Source: Nemophila menziesii (lineage: Eukaryota > Streptophyta > Magnoliopsida > Boraginales > Hydrophyllaceae). From it: DNA of 64,000 bases. The stretch's first letter is position 1, and each line of letters opens with the position of its first letter. A program made the translations under genes and the position numbers. Shown piece after piece: positions 12,438 through 25,261 of this stretch. The stretch is from NCBI GenBank assembly GCA_029959085.1, contig JARWIR010000042.1, positions 5,550,544-5,614,543 on the forward strand, read 5' to 3'. The notes under the pieces are model-generated. The model did not search any database, was not told the origin of the DNA, and worked only from the letters and a program-made list of their open reading frames with translations.

Positions 12438-13165
12438 ATCAACACATTCCGGAGGCACATGGAATTCGTTACCAATTGATACATTGTGTATTGTCAAGCT
12501 TTACCCACAACCTTGCCCGGTAAAACTAAGATATGTTACTCCAAATAGTACTACATTCCATCCAAAGTTTCACTCAAGTCATTGAAAAGCTGCATGCTTG
12601 ATTCATGAACAAAAAGACTTGTTAGACAAACTCTTCTTTACTCGATATTGTTTAGCATAAGGTAGAAAGCTTACAATCCTTCAATAAATGTTCATTTCTT
12701 ATAATGTCAATGATTTAGACCAGTCTATATTTTATCGTAATTCTATTCGAGGATCGATTAACTATAATTTTCAAGTCCAATTGGCCTCTTGACCTCTAGA
12801 TAGTCTTTCCGATATAATTGCATAGTCGAGAATCCTTGCGAATGCTGGAGAAATCTGAAGAAAAGTGCATGAGAGAGTTTAGTAAAGGGATACCCCCACA
12901 CAAACACATGTACTGATGGAATCGAGAAAATATTGTTTATATTGTGGAGCGCAAGGGCCACTAGGCAAACTATGACGCTTGTGGAATATGGGATCCTATT
13001 CCAAATTGATACAGACTTAGAGGTGAGATGGCAATCGAAGATGTTTTAAAGATGAAAGAAGGGATACCTCTAAGAATTTAAACTTTCATAAAGCTCACAA
13101 CCACGACACTAATGATTGTAAGCAATTGAAGAAAGTAATAGACATGCTAAAGTCACTAGGCTAGT
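12415..13165 (+). pseudogene. gag remnant of the gypsy-type element
   Basis: Translated pieces resemble retrotransposon gag: a 'DPNAHINTFRRHMEFV' stretch near 12420 and an 'HNHDTNDCKQLKKVIDMLKSLG' region near 13090-13160, reminiscent of the C-terminal His/Cys region of plant gypsy gag. Stops and frameshifts break the frame, so no product is expected. Confidence 0.55.
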
Positions 13166-15171
13166 TACTGAAACCAATTGGGGGAGGAAATCAATACATA
13201 AATATAGAGGTGGCTCAAGTAAAATAACAATGTCCACGCATCCCTACGGCCGCACATACGCATGCCATCGCCCAAAGAGATAATCAATCCCATTATCTTC
13301 CGACTAGGAGATACCTTAATCCCCTGGCCTGAGGATACGATATCATAGTGAACACCACAATAGGCGACCAGAAAATGGTAGATCAAGAATTGAAAGAAAT
13401 GTCCACGTTAGAACATCAAAAGGCAAAAATCAGGTAGGATATCCTATGAACTAAGACTACATACGTTTCATTGACCTAGATGTAAACTAGGGATGTAAAT
13501 GGTTACAATATAAAGCCAAAACTGATGGTAGCCAAACTGATTATTAAAAACATTAGGTTATCATTTTGAAAAGTGCAATTTATGGTTAAAACCGTTAGTT
13601 TATGGGTTTAGATAAAAATAAAACCGAATAACCGATACCGTTTATTATCATTCATATGTTCATAATTTATAATTATATAGGTAAAAATATATTTTAATTC
13701 TAAAAAAATAATTCAAATATTAGATTTAACATACTATTCCATCCCTTTTAGAATGCTTGTCCACTTACTAAAAATGTAGTTTCAAAATGTTTGTGCACTT
13801 AAAATATCAAGACACTTCCCACTATTACCCCTATTTAAAAAATTATAATTTATGTTTCAAATACACATTTAAGATATCAATACACTTTATGAAAGGTATT
13901 TTTGTAATAGGGAGTGTAATAATTGTATTTTTTTATTTGTGTGAAAAACAAAGTGGAAATTGTTAGTGCAAAAAAATAACAAATATCCAGTTTAATCAAA
14001 GACATACTTTGGAAATTTTTCTTATATATGTGGTCTTATTTTGGAAATTGTTAATATATCTATAGAATTATCATTTGGTTATAGTTAAAAATCGCAAAAA
14101 CATTCTAAAAACTGAAACCTAATGGTTAAGAACTATATAACAGATGGTTAAAAATGTTAGTGCAAAAACACCCACTCGTTGCCTTCCCTAATGTAAATAT
14201 GCTAATAATTTCCCATGATGACTCACTTATAATACCAATCATTATATGTAATGGCTTGATGAGACAAGTGGTAGTCGATACAAGAAGATCGGTAGACCTG
14301 TTATACATGATGACCTTCGTCAACTAAAAATTGTTCACAACGCTATACAACCTTACTATGATCCAATCAAAGGGTTATTGGCAAAAATTTCCAGTCATTT
14401 GGGTACATTGAACTACCAGCCATTGTGGAATCGGGCAAGCGTTCAAAAATATACATGTGCGTTTTGTCATAGCACAATGTAAATTGACATATCACGCAAT
14501 GTTCGATCAAGTATCAACAAGCCCCGAGTGGTAGTTTAAACCTACCACGTCATAATGAATTTTTTGACACTCAAGAAAGATAGCAGTTAATCAAGATAAC
14601 TAATACAAGCTTGTAAATGTAATTTCAATTTACTCGAGGGGGTTTACATCTTTGTGGTTGTTTTGCCAAGGAAGAAACTTGCAAATAAGTCTGTCACGAT
14701 TGAAATGCTTTAAGTGGCATTAAATAAAGAAATAAAGTGTCAAGGGGTTACTGCATCTCTGGCAATTCTTCGAATTAAAGATATAACAAAGTTAGGGGCT
14801 AGCAAATTTATGGAACCAAAGCATTTGTTTGTTGGCAATATAAACAACTACTTCAAAAAATATATTTCTTTTATGTTCTTTTTTTTCCTTGTTTTTTTTC
14901 AGGATATTTAATAATGGACCAGACATTCTCCTCTGCACTCTTTTCCTTGATTAGGGTCAGATTTCTCCGAGGAGGTTCTTGATGAGGCATAATTATATGG
15001 AGCCTATCAAAGATTCCAAGCTTGAAAAATCAATATAAGCTCAAATCTTTATTTCCTTTATATATTTTTATGCCACCCAACTGTTCAATAAATATTCACA
15101 AACCCCCTACGACCGTCTAATGTGGGGTCTTACTCAATCTAACTCCCTAGTAGGCGTCAACCAAAAATGTA

Positions 15172-15781
15172 TGTTACACCTCTTTTATATGTTAATATAC
15201 AAGTTATTTTCTTATATGTGTAATGTATGCACACATAATATCTCAATGTTCTTAAGTTAATCTGTTAATTATTCGATAGGATCGGTTGTGCTACGTCGTG
15301 GATACCAGGGAGAACCAACGCCTCAACCAACCAAATGGACCAATGAAGGTGGCTCAAATCTACCCGATGATTGTTATTGTTAGTCTGATTGAGGCAACTA
15401 ATAGGTATCATAAATCGACAAAGGAAATATCTACCGATCAATCTAAAAGTGGGATATAAAAAAGACAAATCTGGTGTAATGGGTTTTCTTATCTATAAGT
15501 ACCCATTCCTTACGCCTAAAAGAGGTAACACAAGATATTTCAGTGTTTATTATTACAATCAGATCTAATTCCATATATTTTCTCTCAATCTTCAATCTCA
15601 ATACTAACTTGATCGTCAGAGTGTCATCGGGATGCACGCCTTTTTACGATCTTGACCTTTATCTGATTTCAGGTCGATATACTGGGCGGAAAGCAGATCC
15701 ACTCCAAATCTCACAAGCAACTTCCATAAAATTTCCACCATATGTATATCCTTTATTGATCATGCATTTCATGCTCTATCA
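15172..15781 (+). repeat. 3' LTR of the gypsy-type element
   Basis: Begins TGTTACACC and ends near 'ctctatca'. It mirrors the 5' LTR, including the 'tatctataagtaccc' TATA-like region, and is about 60 bp longer. Confidence 0.72.
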
Positions 15782-16065
15782 TTATCCTAATAATTTTAAT
15801 TTTTTTAAATCAAATTCCTTGTGCGTCATTTTGAAGATAATCATTTAAAATTGATATTTGTATGATACATCAGAGATCTATTTGGCTCCGGGTAAGATTT
15901 GATAACAAGATTTTTTGTTCCATGAGAGTATTCTAATAAATAGAGTAACTATCGAGTTTAATTCCACCATTTTTATATATTAAGAATTATCTACATTCAG
16001 AAAATAGGTCTGGATAACACACTATATCTAAATTATCAAAAAAAATACAAAGATTTAGTATATAC

Positions 16066-17776
16066 TAGGTAAAACCTGTGTCTGAAGACACTCAAGAAAA
16101 AACTTATTTCGTTGACAAGAATCGAACCCAGGTTTCCTGGGTGAAAGTAAAGGTTAAGGTTAAAGATAAGGTTAAGATTAAGGTTAAGATTAGGGTTAAG
16201 GTTAGGGTTAAGGTTATGGTTAAGGTTAAGGTTAAGATTAAGGTTAAGTTTAAGGTTAAGGTTTGGGTTAAGGTTAAGGTTAAGGTTAAGGTTAAGGTTA
16301 GGGTTGGGGTTAGGTTTAGGGTTAGGGCTAAGGCTAAGGCTAAGATTAAGGTTAAGGTTAAGGTTAGTTAAGGTTAAGGTTAAGGTTAAGGTTAAGGTTA
16401 AGGTTAAGGTTAAGGTTAAGGTTAAGGTTAGGGTTAGGGTTAGGGTTAGGGTTAGGGTTAGGGTTAGGGTTAGGGTTAGGGTTAGGGTTAGGGTTAGGGT
16501 TAGGGTTAGGGTTAGGGTTAGGGTTAGGGTTAGGGTTAGGGTTAGGGTTAGGGTTAGGGTTAGGGTTAGGGTTGAGGTTGAGGTTGAGGTTGAGGTTGAG
16601 GTTGAGGTTAAGGTTAAGGTTAAGGTTAAGGTTAAGGTTAAGGTTAAGGTTAAGGTTAAGGTTAAGGTTAAGGTTAAGGTTAAGGTTAAGGTTAAGGTTA
16701 AGGTTAAGGTTAAGGTCAAGGTTAAGGTCAAGGTTAAGGTCAAGGTCAAGGTCAAGGTTAAGGTTAAGGTTAAGGTTAAGGTTAAGGTTAAGGTTAAGGT
16801 TAAAGTTAAGGTTAAGGTTAAGGTGAAGGTTAAGGTTGAGGTTAAGGTAAAGGTTAAGGTTAACGACAAGGTTAAGGTTAAGGGTTAAGGTTAAGGTTTA
16901 GGTCAAGGTTAAGGTTAAGATTATTTTTAAGGTTAAGGTTAAATTTAAGGTTTGGGAATTAACATCTAAGGTTTAAGGTTAAGGTTTAATACGAAATAAG
17001 GTTTAAGGTTAAGGTTGAATTTAAGGTTTGGGATTTAATATAAAGGTTTAAGGTTAAGGTTTAATACAAAATAAGGTTTAAGGTCAATGTTATTAGAACG
17101 ATGAATCTTGATTTGGCTAAGGTTAGATGAAAGTTAAGGTTAAGGCTTTGAGGTAAAGTTTAAAGGTTAAGGTTATGGTCGAAGTTAAGGTTAATTTTAA
17201 GGTTTAAGGTTTAATGTTTGAGGTTTAAGGTTGAAATTAACGCGATGAATCTTCATTTTGATAAGGTTATATTAAAAATGAAAGTTAAGGTTAAGTTTTA
17301 AAGTTCAAGGTTTAAGGTAAAGTTTAAGTTTACATGTCAATGTTAAGGTTAAGGTTAAGGTTATGGTTAAAGTTAAGGTTAAGGGTGAGGTTTAAGGTTC
17401 ACGGTTCAAGGTTAAGGTTAAGTTTTAATTTTAAGTTATAACTTTAAGGTTAAGGTTAAGGTTTAGTTTAAGGTTAAGTTTTAAGGTTAAGGTTAATATA
17501 TAAAGTTTAAGGTTTAAGGGTTGAAATTAAACTTAAGGTTAAGTTTAAGGTTAAGGTGAAAGTAAAGATCAAGGTTTATGGTTTAAGGTTCAAGGTTTAA
17601 GATTTAAGGTGTTAAATTTAAGGTTAAGGTTAAGATTAAGGTTAGGTCTAAGTTTAAGGTTAAGGTTAAGGTAAGTTTAAGTTTAAGTTTAAGTTTAAGT
17701 TTAAGGTAAAGGTAAAGGTAAAGGTAAAGGTAAAGGTAAAGGTAAAGGTAAAGGTAAAGGTAAAGGTAAAGGTTAA
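16066..17776 (+). repeat. TTAAGG-type hexamer array I
   Basis: After a leader 'actaggtaaaacctgtgtc' shared with 25265, the DNA is an almost pure array of G-rich hexamers: TTAAGG mainly, with TTAGGG, TTGAGG, TCAAGG and TTTGGG blocks. It becomes irregular after about 16900 and ends in GTAAAG repeats. The array is interrupted at 17776 by an LTR element and resumes at 22207. Long Leu/Thr, Val/Lys and Arg/Leu reading frames here are translations of the repeat, not genes. Confidence 0.97.
16428..16571 (+). repeat. 24 uninterrupted TTAGGG copies
   Basis: Exactly 144 bases of TTAGGG with no error, followed by six TTGAGG copies, inside the TTAAGG array. TTAGGG is the vertebrate-type telomere repeat; most plants use TTTAGGG. 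The G-rich strand is plus and could form G-quadruplexes. It is interstitial, with genes on both sides. Confidence 0.97.
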
Positions 17777-18519
17777 TGTCACGCCCCGAAAATCGGGACT
17801 ATCTATCTAATTTTAAATAAATAAATGTACATTTTATTACAATAATTAACTATCTATTACATTACATTACATGATTTAAAATAAATAATTACAAGTTAAA
17901 TATAAAATCTTCTTCTTCAACTTGCTCCTATGCTACTGACCACTACCCAAATCTTAAGTTATCTAGCACCTGAAAGGGTGGGGGAAAGAGGGGTGAGCTT
18001 CCACTAGCTCAGTGAGAAAGTAAATAATGGTCATATGTAATCTTTAACCTAGGGGCAGTAATTATATTTAAGACGCTGTCATTGAACTGGCATAGGTCTG
18101 AATATAAATTAAACATTCATGTAACGATAAATAAATAAATCAGATAAATGTATATATCAAACTAGGCAGCCCATACTACCCAGCAAGTCATATACACTAG
18201 CAAGTAATATACACGTTGCAAAGGATACTGTGGTCTTGCCCTTATGACTCCCGCCGCAACTCACGATCCCTTATCACTCCCATTGGTAATACCCCGGGTA
18301 AACCGATCCTACGACCCACTGGCCAAGGAACTCTCCGTCTCATGCGCCAGGTGGGAATAGATCATGATAGTCGTATTAACCCTGGCAAGCCCGTTGCCGC
18401 CCAGTGCCACACGATTGTATCATGTCGAACAATCGATCGATAGATATATCAAATATCAAATATGAATTGACTAAGTAGGTCGATTCAACAACGATAACAA
18501 TTAACAATTAATGGATAGA

Positions 18520-20133
18520 TGGTGGTCCTTTGTGTGTTCTAAACAAAAGCAAATAATAATCGAACCACAACCGCAAGTGTACGGTTGTCCCAAGTAGTAT
18601 GTATGATAAAACAGATTCGTTCCAAGGACGGGATGGTTGACTACAATGCTTATCTATTAATGATTGATGCACTTATGAAAGCAAATAAAAGTAATATGTT
18701 TGTTTGGTTTTGTTTATTAAAGCTACTAAATGAAAGACAAATTATAAATGCAAATAAAAACTAAGACGCAAGTAAAATGAGTGAAAACGCGGTATGAGAA
18801 GTAGTACTTGAGAACGCAAGGATCCTCCCAATCTTATTTCCTAACTTATGTTGTTTAAGGGCTAAATTGGTCAATTACAATGGTCGGGATTCTAAATTCC
18901 TTATACCCCCGTCAGGGTGGACTATAAGGCGATCCTAAAGTGTCACTAGTCCCGTCAGGGTAAATATGATCCACCGTTGGATGTTTAAGTTTTATTACCT
19001 CATTGGCCCTAGAATTAGCTAAGTTCGTCAGAATCAATGGCTTCTATCCTAGATTCGAATAAATGGTTCTGTATCTAAACCCTCCGTCAGGATGATCCAA
19101 TTGCCACTAATTGGAATAGCCTAAATACTAACACCTGTTCCTAGTTCATGACGCTAAAAACAGTAAAAATAACCTCAATTTATTGAAAAGAGTAAAAGCC
19201 CTAATCTAGTTTAATTTCACAGAAACCCAAATTCAACATTCGTTATTCAATAAAATTGGGATTCACCCATTGTTTGTTCTCAAGCACTATGAATTGTTTA
19301 GCTCATATTAAAAAGAAAAACTAAATTAAAATAAATGGAATTCATAACTGATTACAAATAAAAGATAAAAGAAACCTAGTTTCCGGAATTGGAATGACTG
19401 AGAACGGAGCTATAGACCCACTCCAGCTCTAGCAGCTTCTTCTTCCTTTCTTCTGTTGCTTCTCTCTGATGTTTTTAATTGTAAAGAATGAATTGTATTG
19501 ACACTCTCTTCTAAGGATGAGATTTAATTTGAAGAATAAAATGAGAGGTGTGAAATAATGAGGTCAAAAGCTCCTTTTATAAGCTCAAAAACGGATTAGG
19601 GCTTGGACCAGAAAATAAAACATTAATTAAATGTCCAAGCCCAATTTCTAAGCCCAAAATCCCGTAACTGCTGATACACCTTCACTAAAACGGCTTTTCC
19701 CGATGCGTTATGACTCCGATTGACCTCATTCCAGTTGCTAAAGTTCCGTAACTCGATAAGGAATGTTTTCTCTTCAAAAGTCAGCGGCTAAATCATCGCT
19801 CAAGCACCTCGAAATCAGCAATCTATGGCCTGGAAAATGGATTTTCAGCTCTAAAAATAATATCTTTGGGATTTATCTTCAAGTCTTGACTCTAATTCAC
19901 GATCTTTGACTTTCTCCTCGGATTCCTCTCCTAGCTAACATCTAAAACCTGTAAACTTTTCACTAAAAATACCAAAATTACGCGCAAAAGTTTAATAAAT
20001 TAAAAATGCTAGAAATAAAAAGGGAATTCCGGATTATTGCATATTTAGTCCAAAAGTCTATCAAATTAATTAAATAAATACCAAAAATGATGTCTCCCAA
20101 GGGTCGAAAATAAGAACAATTAGGGAGACATCA
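18520..20133 (-). mobile_element. Nested solo LTR with TSD ATAGA
   Basis: This 1614-bp LTR starts TGGTGGTCC and ends GGGAGACATCA on the plus strand, flanked by a perfect 5-bp TSD ATAGA (18515-18519 and 20134-20138). It probably reads on the minus strand: a TATAAAAG box lies at about 19573-19580 complement. A subterminal hairpin (TGATGTCTCCC facing GGGAGACATCA, 20088-20133) also occurs in the LTR at 35567-37046, so the two are related. No internal region or second LTR is present. Confidence 0.88.
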
Positions 20134-20318
20134 ATAGACGGCGAAGTAGGCCATGCTACCCCAAATACACAATTAATTCTATGATAACGAAATAATACAA
20201 TCAGTCCAGTAATAACGAGATAATATTATAATACGTAAAGTCCAAAATTATCGAATTAAATATATTACTGGATAATTTAAAATAAGGTTAAAGATAAACA
20301 TATTAAGCATTATTTAAA

Positions 20319-21623
20319 GGATTAATGCCCAAGAAACACCTCAAATTAAATTTAATGCCCCCTCACCCCTGCCGTTCTCCTTTTGCCCATAAAAGGCACC
20401 TCTTTTAATTTTTATCCTATTCTACCCTTTTCTACCGCCGCCGCTCTCTCTCTCTCTCCACGAGTTCATAAACAAATAACTATGATAGCCGCTCTCTCTC
20501 TTTCGTTTAAATTATCAGCATATACACAAACACTGTGAATTATGAGAGCACCCATTAATGACGAATTTAGCAAGAAAAATAAAGAAACAGAGAGAAGAAT
20601 AAGAAGAAGAATGAATAAGAGAGGAAGAAGAGATGTTTTATTTCTTGTTACAGTTACAATGTACAAAACTAGTTTATATACAATCATGTCTAACTAGATA
20701 TAGCTGTAATCTAACTAATTTTTATGTAAAAGAAACAATTTGCATTTTGGTCCCTGCATTATTTCTTTTTATCCAATTCATTTGCTGTATTCAAAGATAG
20801 ATTGACATCTCCACTGAAACATGATATTTGAGTATTGGGAAAGTAAGAAATTATGATTGAATTGTGCGAAATTTTGTATAGAATAAGTTGATTGATTAAC
20901 GTTGAAAAACTAGAAGAAAAAAACAATTCAAATGAGTAATGGGAATCTCTCCCAGAACTCAATATTTAGTCCGCAAGTACAAAAATGTACTTGCTTAGCG
21001 TTTTATGAGTTCTGGGAATATATCCCAGTACTCAACATTTGCCACAAGTCCAAAAGTGCACTTGCACAAGTACAAAAGTGGGCTTGCACAAGTACAATCC
21101 GAGTTCTGAGTAATGGGAATCTATCCCAGAACTCAACATTTAGTCCACAAGTACAAAAGTGAACTTGCTTAGCCTTTTCCGAGTTCTGAGTAATGGGAAT
21201 CTATCCCAGAACTCAACATTTAGTCCACAAGTACAAAAATGTACTTGCACGAGTTGTGGGAAACACTCCCATTACTCAACATTAGTCCATACAGTACAAA
21301 AGTGTACTTGCACGAGTTGTGGGAAACACTCCCATTACTCAACATTAGCCCATACAGTACAAAAGTGTATTTGCACGAGTTGTGGGAAACACTCCCATTA
21401 CTCGCCCTTGACAAAAATTGTACTTGCACAAGTCCACTACTCGCCCTTGGCAGCAGCAGTCGACAGCAGTAAGCATTAAGGTATATTTACCTTAAGTGCC
21501 TTTTATGGGCAAGTGGCTAAGGTGACAGGTGGTTATTGGGCTAAGGGCATTAAGGTATATTTACCTTAAGTGTCTTTTATGGGCAAGTGACTAAGGTGGC
21601 AGGTGGTTAATGGGCATTCACCC
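20319..21623. mobile_element. MULE-like element, family M1, large member
   Basis: A perfect 9-bp TSD TTATTTAAA (20310-20318 and 21624-21632) flanks 1305 bp. The terminal inverted repeats match: GGATTAATGCCCAAGAAA at the left faces GGGTGAATGCCCATTAAC read inwards from the right. Nine-bp TSDs are typical of Mutator-like elements. No transposase is encoded, so it is non-autonomous. Compared with the 260-285 bp relatives at 2666-2950 and 44843-45102, its inside has expanded into tandem repeats. Confidence 0.85.
20932..21610. repeat. Tandem repeats inside the large M1 element
   Basis: Three repeat types follow one another. Units of about 70-80 bp with 'gagtaatgggaatct..cccagaactc' run from 20932 to 21235. 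Three units of exactly 63 bp with 'cgagttgtgggaaacactccc' run from about 21240 to 21430. Two copies of a block of about 70-80 bp starting 'attaaggtatatttacc' occupy about 21474-21610. Each of the first two types contains a small inverted pair around 'tggga..tccca'. Confidence 0.85.
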
Positions 21624-22206
21624 TTATTTAAACCCTTACCTTAAAAGAGGCTATTGTGCGTAGTCAGGTAATTGTCTTATTAACCGGGACTGCCATAACT
21701 TTCCGTATTTAGCTCTATCTATTTATGATTTATAATTAAATATATATAACTATTGTTTATGTTTCTATTTAAGTCGTGATATGTATTTCTGCTCATATAT
21801 GTTAACTCCTATTACATGCGTATATATAGATATACTAAATAGGCTTAGTCAAATATATGAAGTCTCATGCAAGGACACGTTAATAGTTACAATGCAGAAA
21901 TTAAGTGAGTCATTAGCTAAGTTGTTTTAAGCATGAGGTGGAAGAGAAGATAAGATAGTAACTAGTGAGTGGATTGGTAAAGGTAAGTTTAGATGTTATT
22001 TCTTTTCTTTTATCTTTCTCTTTTAACGTTATAAAATACTAACTTTTTTTTATTTTTTTTATTTTTTTATTTCTTCAATAATTTAAATCTTTTAATTAAT
22101 TATAAAATTAATTATTAATATCAAATAAGTAGTTTAATTCCTATATTGATAATTTAATTCTGTTTAATATATTTAAATTAAATCAGTTATTTTACGGGGC
22201 ATCACA

Positions 22207-22380
22207 GTTAAGGTTAAGGTTAAGGTTAAGGTTAAGGTTAAGGTTAAGGTTAAGGTTAAGGTTAAGGTTAAGGTTAAGGTTAAGGTTAAGGTTAAGGTTA
22301 AGGTTAAGGTTAAGGTTAAGGTTAAGGTTAAGGTTAAGGTTAAGGTTAACGTTAAGGTTATGGTTAAGGCTAAGGTTAAA
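22207..22380 (+). repeat. Right remainder of hexamer array I
   Basis: About 27 near-perfect TTAAGG copies resume directly after the solo LTR and its TSD. They end in a short single-copy block with 'tatcgaacccaggt', which also occurs in the array leader at about 16120. Confidence 0.95.
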
Positions 22381-23309
22381 AGTTTTGTTCCATTGACGGG
22401 TATCGAACCCAGGTCTCTTTGTGAAAGTTAGATATCCAAACTGATGGGACGATAAAAATTTAGAGGATTGTGGTTTGTAAGTAACTGAGTATCGAACATA
22501 GAACCATCAGATGTCTAATGGAGTGGGATAAGGGTAGGCACGTAGGGTAAGGGTAAAAACCTAAGTTTAAGGTTAAAATTTAATGTTAAGTAGTGAATTA
22601 AGGGGTCACAGTCTCACAGACGATCTTAGCCATTTTATATATGGAGGATTCAAACTGTTAAAAAATAATTAATGTAGTAATGTGAATAAGTGAATAAGGG
22701 GTTACAGACATTCCTGACCGGTCTTTTTGTAGAGAATTTGGACCATTAAAAATGTGTTTTAGTATATAGATTATTTTTTATGCACACTATCTAAAAGGAA
22801 AGATACATAGAGAAATAATAGTTTGTTGAATTTAGTTAAATATTATCCTTTATGTAACAATATATGAAAGGAAACAAATAAAGAAAAATAATATTTATAA
22901 TTTGAAAAAAAAAATTAAATTTAGGTAAAAAAGTTAGTGAATATATAAAAAAAAGAAAGATACATAGAGAAATAACATTTTGTTAAATTTAGTTAAGTAA
23001 GATTTTATGTTATAGATATGAAAGAAAAGAAATATAGAAAAATAATATTTTATAATTTTGAAAAAGAGTTAAACTTAAGGTAAAAAAATTAGTGAATATA
23101 TATAAGAAGATTTGATTTTATAAAGGGGTTACAAATGATTTTCATCGTCTTTTATGTAGAGGATTCGAACCGTTTAAAAATGTTTGTTTTATTATATAGA
23201 TTATTTTTATGTCATAATATATGAAAGGAACCGGAACGGCTTTCTCTACTATCTGGATAGTGAAAGCCCTTATGCTTTATGGATAATTTGATATATAGAG
23301 AAATAATAT
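22381..23309. repeat. AT-rich flank with degenerate tandem units
   Basis: Two units of about 155 bp (about 22797-22950 and 22953-23110) share 'agatacatagagaaataa', 'atatgaaa(g)ga' and 'ttagtgaatatat'. Related pieces continue at 25038-25200 and about 27345-27420, so this is part of the larger repeat that also carries the hexamer arrays. No gene is seen. Confidence 0.6.
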
Positions 23310-25037
23310 GGGACAACCCCCAATTAATTACACAGAGAGCGTAAGATTTCTCAATTAATTACAACTTCAACTTAGTAATTCCTACTTAATCACAAAAAAT
23401 TGGAAAATTAAAAAATACTCATGGGCCTATTAATTAATTACTTTAATTATATAGACCATTTAATTCTTATATATTCACTATTTTATTATAATAATATTTA
23501 TTTATTTTCTTTCACCACCACCCACACCACCACTCGCACCCTCCACCACCCCCACCCCCACCCCCACCACCACCATCCACTACCACCCACCGTCACAACC
23601 ACCCCACCACCAATCACCACCAACTAATTCTGTCACACGTGCGCGTCTATGATTTTTTTTTAAAATTCATAACTAATTCTAAAAAAATCGTAAAATTAAA
23701 AATTTTGCAGTTTTGTACGAGACAAATTAATATTTACGTCTATGATTTATTTTTTTGAATTTATTTATTTATTTATTTTTAATTTTTTAATTTCGATAAT
23801 CCGTTTTATGTGTTGTTATAAAACACAGAAACAAATTTTCCAAATTCCACAACACGCGCGCGTTCGTGAATTTTTTTTTATAAAAAATCATAATTAACAA
23901 CAAAAAAATCAGAAAAATAAAAACAATGTATTTTTTGCCGGGGCAAGTTCATATCTACATCAGAGATTTTTTTTTTAAATTTCGATATTCAGATTTATGT
24001 GTTCATACATCACACAAAAATATATACATATATATACACATATATATGTATTCCTGTAAAAACAAAATTATAAAATCAATTTAAAGCATTCTCTTTTTTA
24101 ACAAAATCGGTTTTTCTTTTATTAGTCACATATACAATATTTTTACTCGTTTGTGACTATCTTGATGTATTAAATTTTTGTCCAACCATTTTTTATTTTA
24201 TTTTATGTATTGTTGTATTACACAAAACAGTCATTTGTGTATTACAGTAACACACAAAAAAACCATACTAAAACTTTAAACTCTAAAATTGTGTGTATAA
24301 GATACACATAGATTACATTGAAAGGGATGTAAGACAAACACAAGTGTGTAAGTCAATTTGTGTGATGCTGCAAGTCGCAAGAAACAATTTGTGTGATGCA
24401 AAAACACGTAATAATCAAAATTATGTGTTGATGCAACACATAGTTACCAAGGTGGCGTGTTTAAGTAACACACATATGTTTAATTGGGAATGGGATTGAC
24501 GGAAAGAGAAAATGTAAATTTATGTGTTGATGTACTACACAAATAATTGTTGTATGTTACACAATATAATAAAGATTGTTGGACAAAAAGATAATATATC
24601 AATATATTAAAAACAAGTAAAAATAGAATATGCGATTAATAAAGAGTAAAAAATAATTTTGCTAAAGAAAGTAATGTTTTAGATTGATTATATGATTTTG
24701 TGTGTGACATGAACATATAAATATATTTTTTATGTATTGCAGGAACATATAAAATGGAATATCAAAATTAAAAATTTAAAAAAAATCAAAAAAATTTATA
24801 GACGTAAATATTAATTTGATTCGTCCAAAAATGCAATTCTTTTATTTTTTTAGAATTAGTTATGCATATTTTTTAAAAAAAGAATCACGGACGCGCGTGT
24901 GTGATGGAATTAGTTGTTGGTGATTGGTTTAGTTGGGAATTAATTTCTTTAACTTGTGAGTAAGTAGGAAGTCAAAACCTCCTTCCTTTTTTTGGGGAAT
25001 GAAAAGCGTAAATTTGTAATTAATTGAGAATTATCCC
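23310..25037. mobile_element. MULE-like element, family M2 (1.73 kb)
   Basis: A perfect 9-bp TSD AAATAATAT lies at 23301-23309 and 25038-25046. Ends match as inverted repeats: GGGACAACCCCCAATTAATT at the left faces GGGATAATTCTCAATTAATT from the right. Further inverted similarity inside pairs about 23640-23760 with about 24780-24905 (motifs 'cgcgtctatga' and 'agacgtaaatatta'). A CACC-rich simple repeat lies at about 23515-23620. There is no transposase ORF. Confidence 0.85.
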
Positions 25038-25261
25038 AAATAATATTTTGTTGATTTTTAGCTAAATATTATTTTTTATGTCACAATATATGAAAGAGAA
25101 TAAATAAAGAGAAACAATATTTTATAATTTAAAAATAAGTAAATTTAAGTTAAAAAATAGTGATTATATAAAAATTAAAAAATACATAAAAAAATAATAC
25201 TTTATTGAATTTTAGTTAAAATAATTGTTTATGTCATAATATATGTAATATATATATATAC

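Larger units (their letters stand above)
10919..15781 (+). mobile_element. Decayed Ty3/gypsy-type LTR retrotransposon
   Basis: Two diverged LTRs in direct orientation frame about 3.7 kb of broken internal DNA with gag remnants and no readable protease, reverse transcriptase or integrase. This suggests a non-autonomous or heavily eroded element. The LTRs differ at many sites, so insertion is old. A PBS-like motif follows the 5' LTR. No clean TSD is visible; the outer ends are placed by aligning the two LTRs. Confidence 0.72.
17777..22206. mobile_element. Gypsy-type solo LTR inserted in array I
   Basis: TGTCACGCCCCG at the left and CGGGGCATCACA at the right form TG..CA ends with an extended inverted match. 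A 5-bp TSD, GTTAA, lies at 17772-17776 and 22207-22211. Removing two nested insertions (18520-20133 and 20319-21623, each with its TSD copy) leaves about 1.5 kb, a normal LTR length, with no internal coding region. This is therefore a solo LTR left by LTR-LTR recombination. The TGTGATGCCCCG end resembles Del/Tekay chromovirus LTRs, which is an inference. Confidence 0.85.

Noticed and set aside
13735..14050. A Stowaway-type MITE starting 'attccatccc'
   Set aside because: No inverted partner of the left end and no TA duplication could be located.
13490..14150. A further hAT-like insertion starting 'tagggatgtaaatgg'
   Set aside because: The left end looks right but no matching inverted right end or TSD was found.
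16428..16571. A chromosome end
   Set aside because: Genes and other sequence continue on both sides and the plant-type TTTAGGG repeat is absent, so it is interstitial.
16036..16888. Long ORFs of Thr-Leu, Val-Lys or Arg-Leu repeats (also at 26029-26274 and 26397-26682)
   Set aside because: They are the translation of TTAAGG/TTAGGG repeats, open in several frames and both strands by composition alone.
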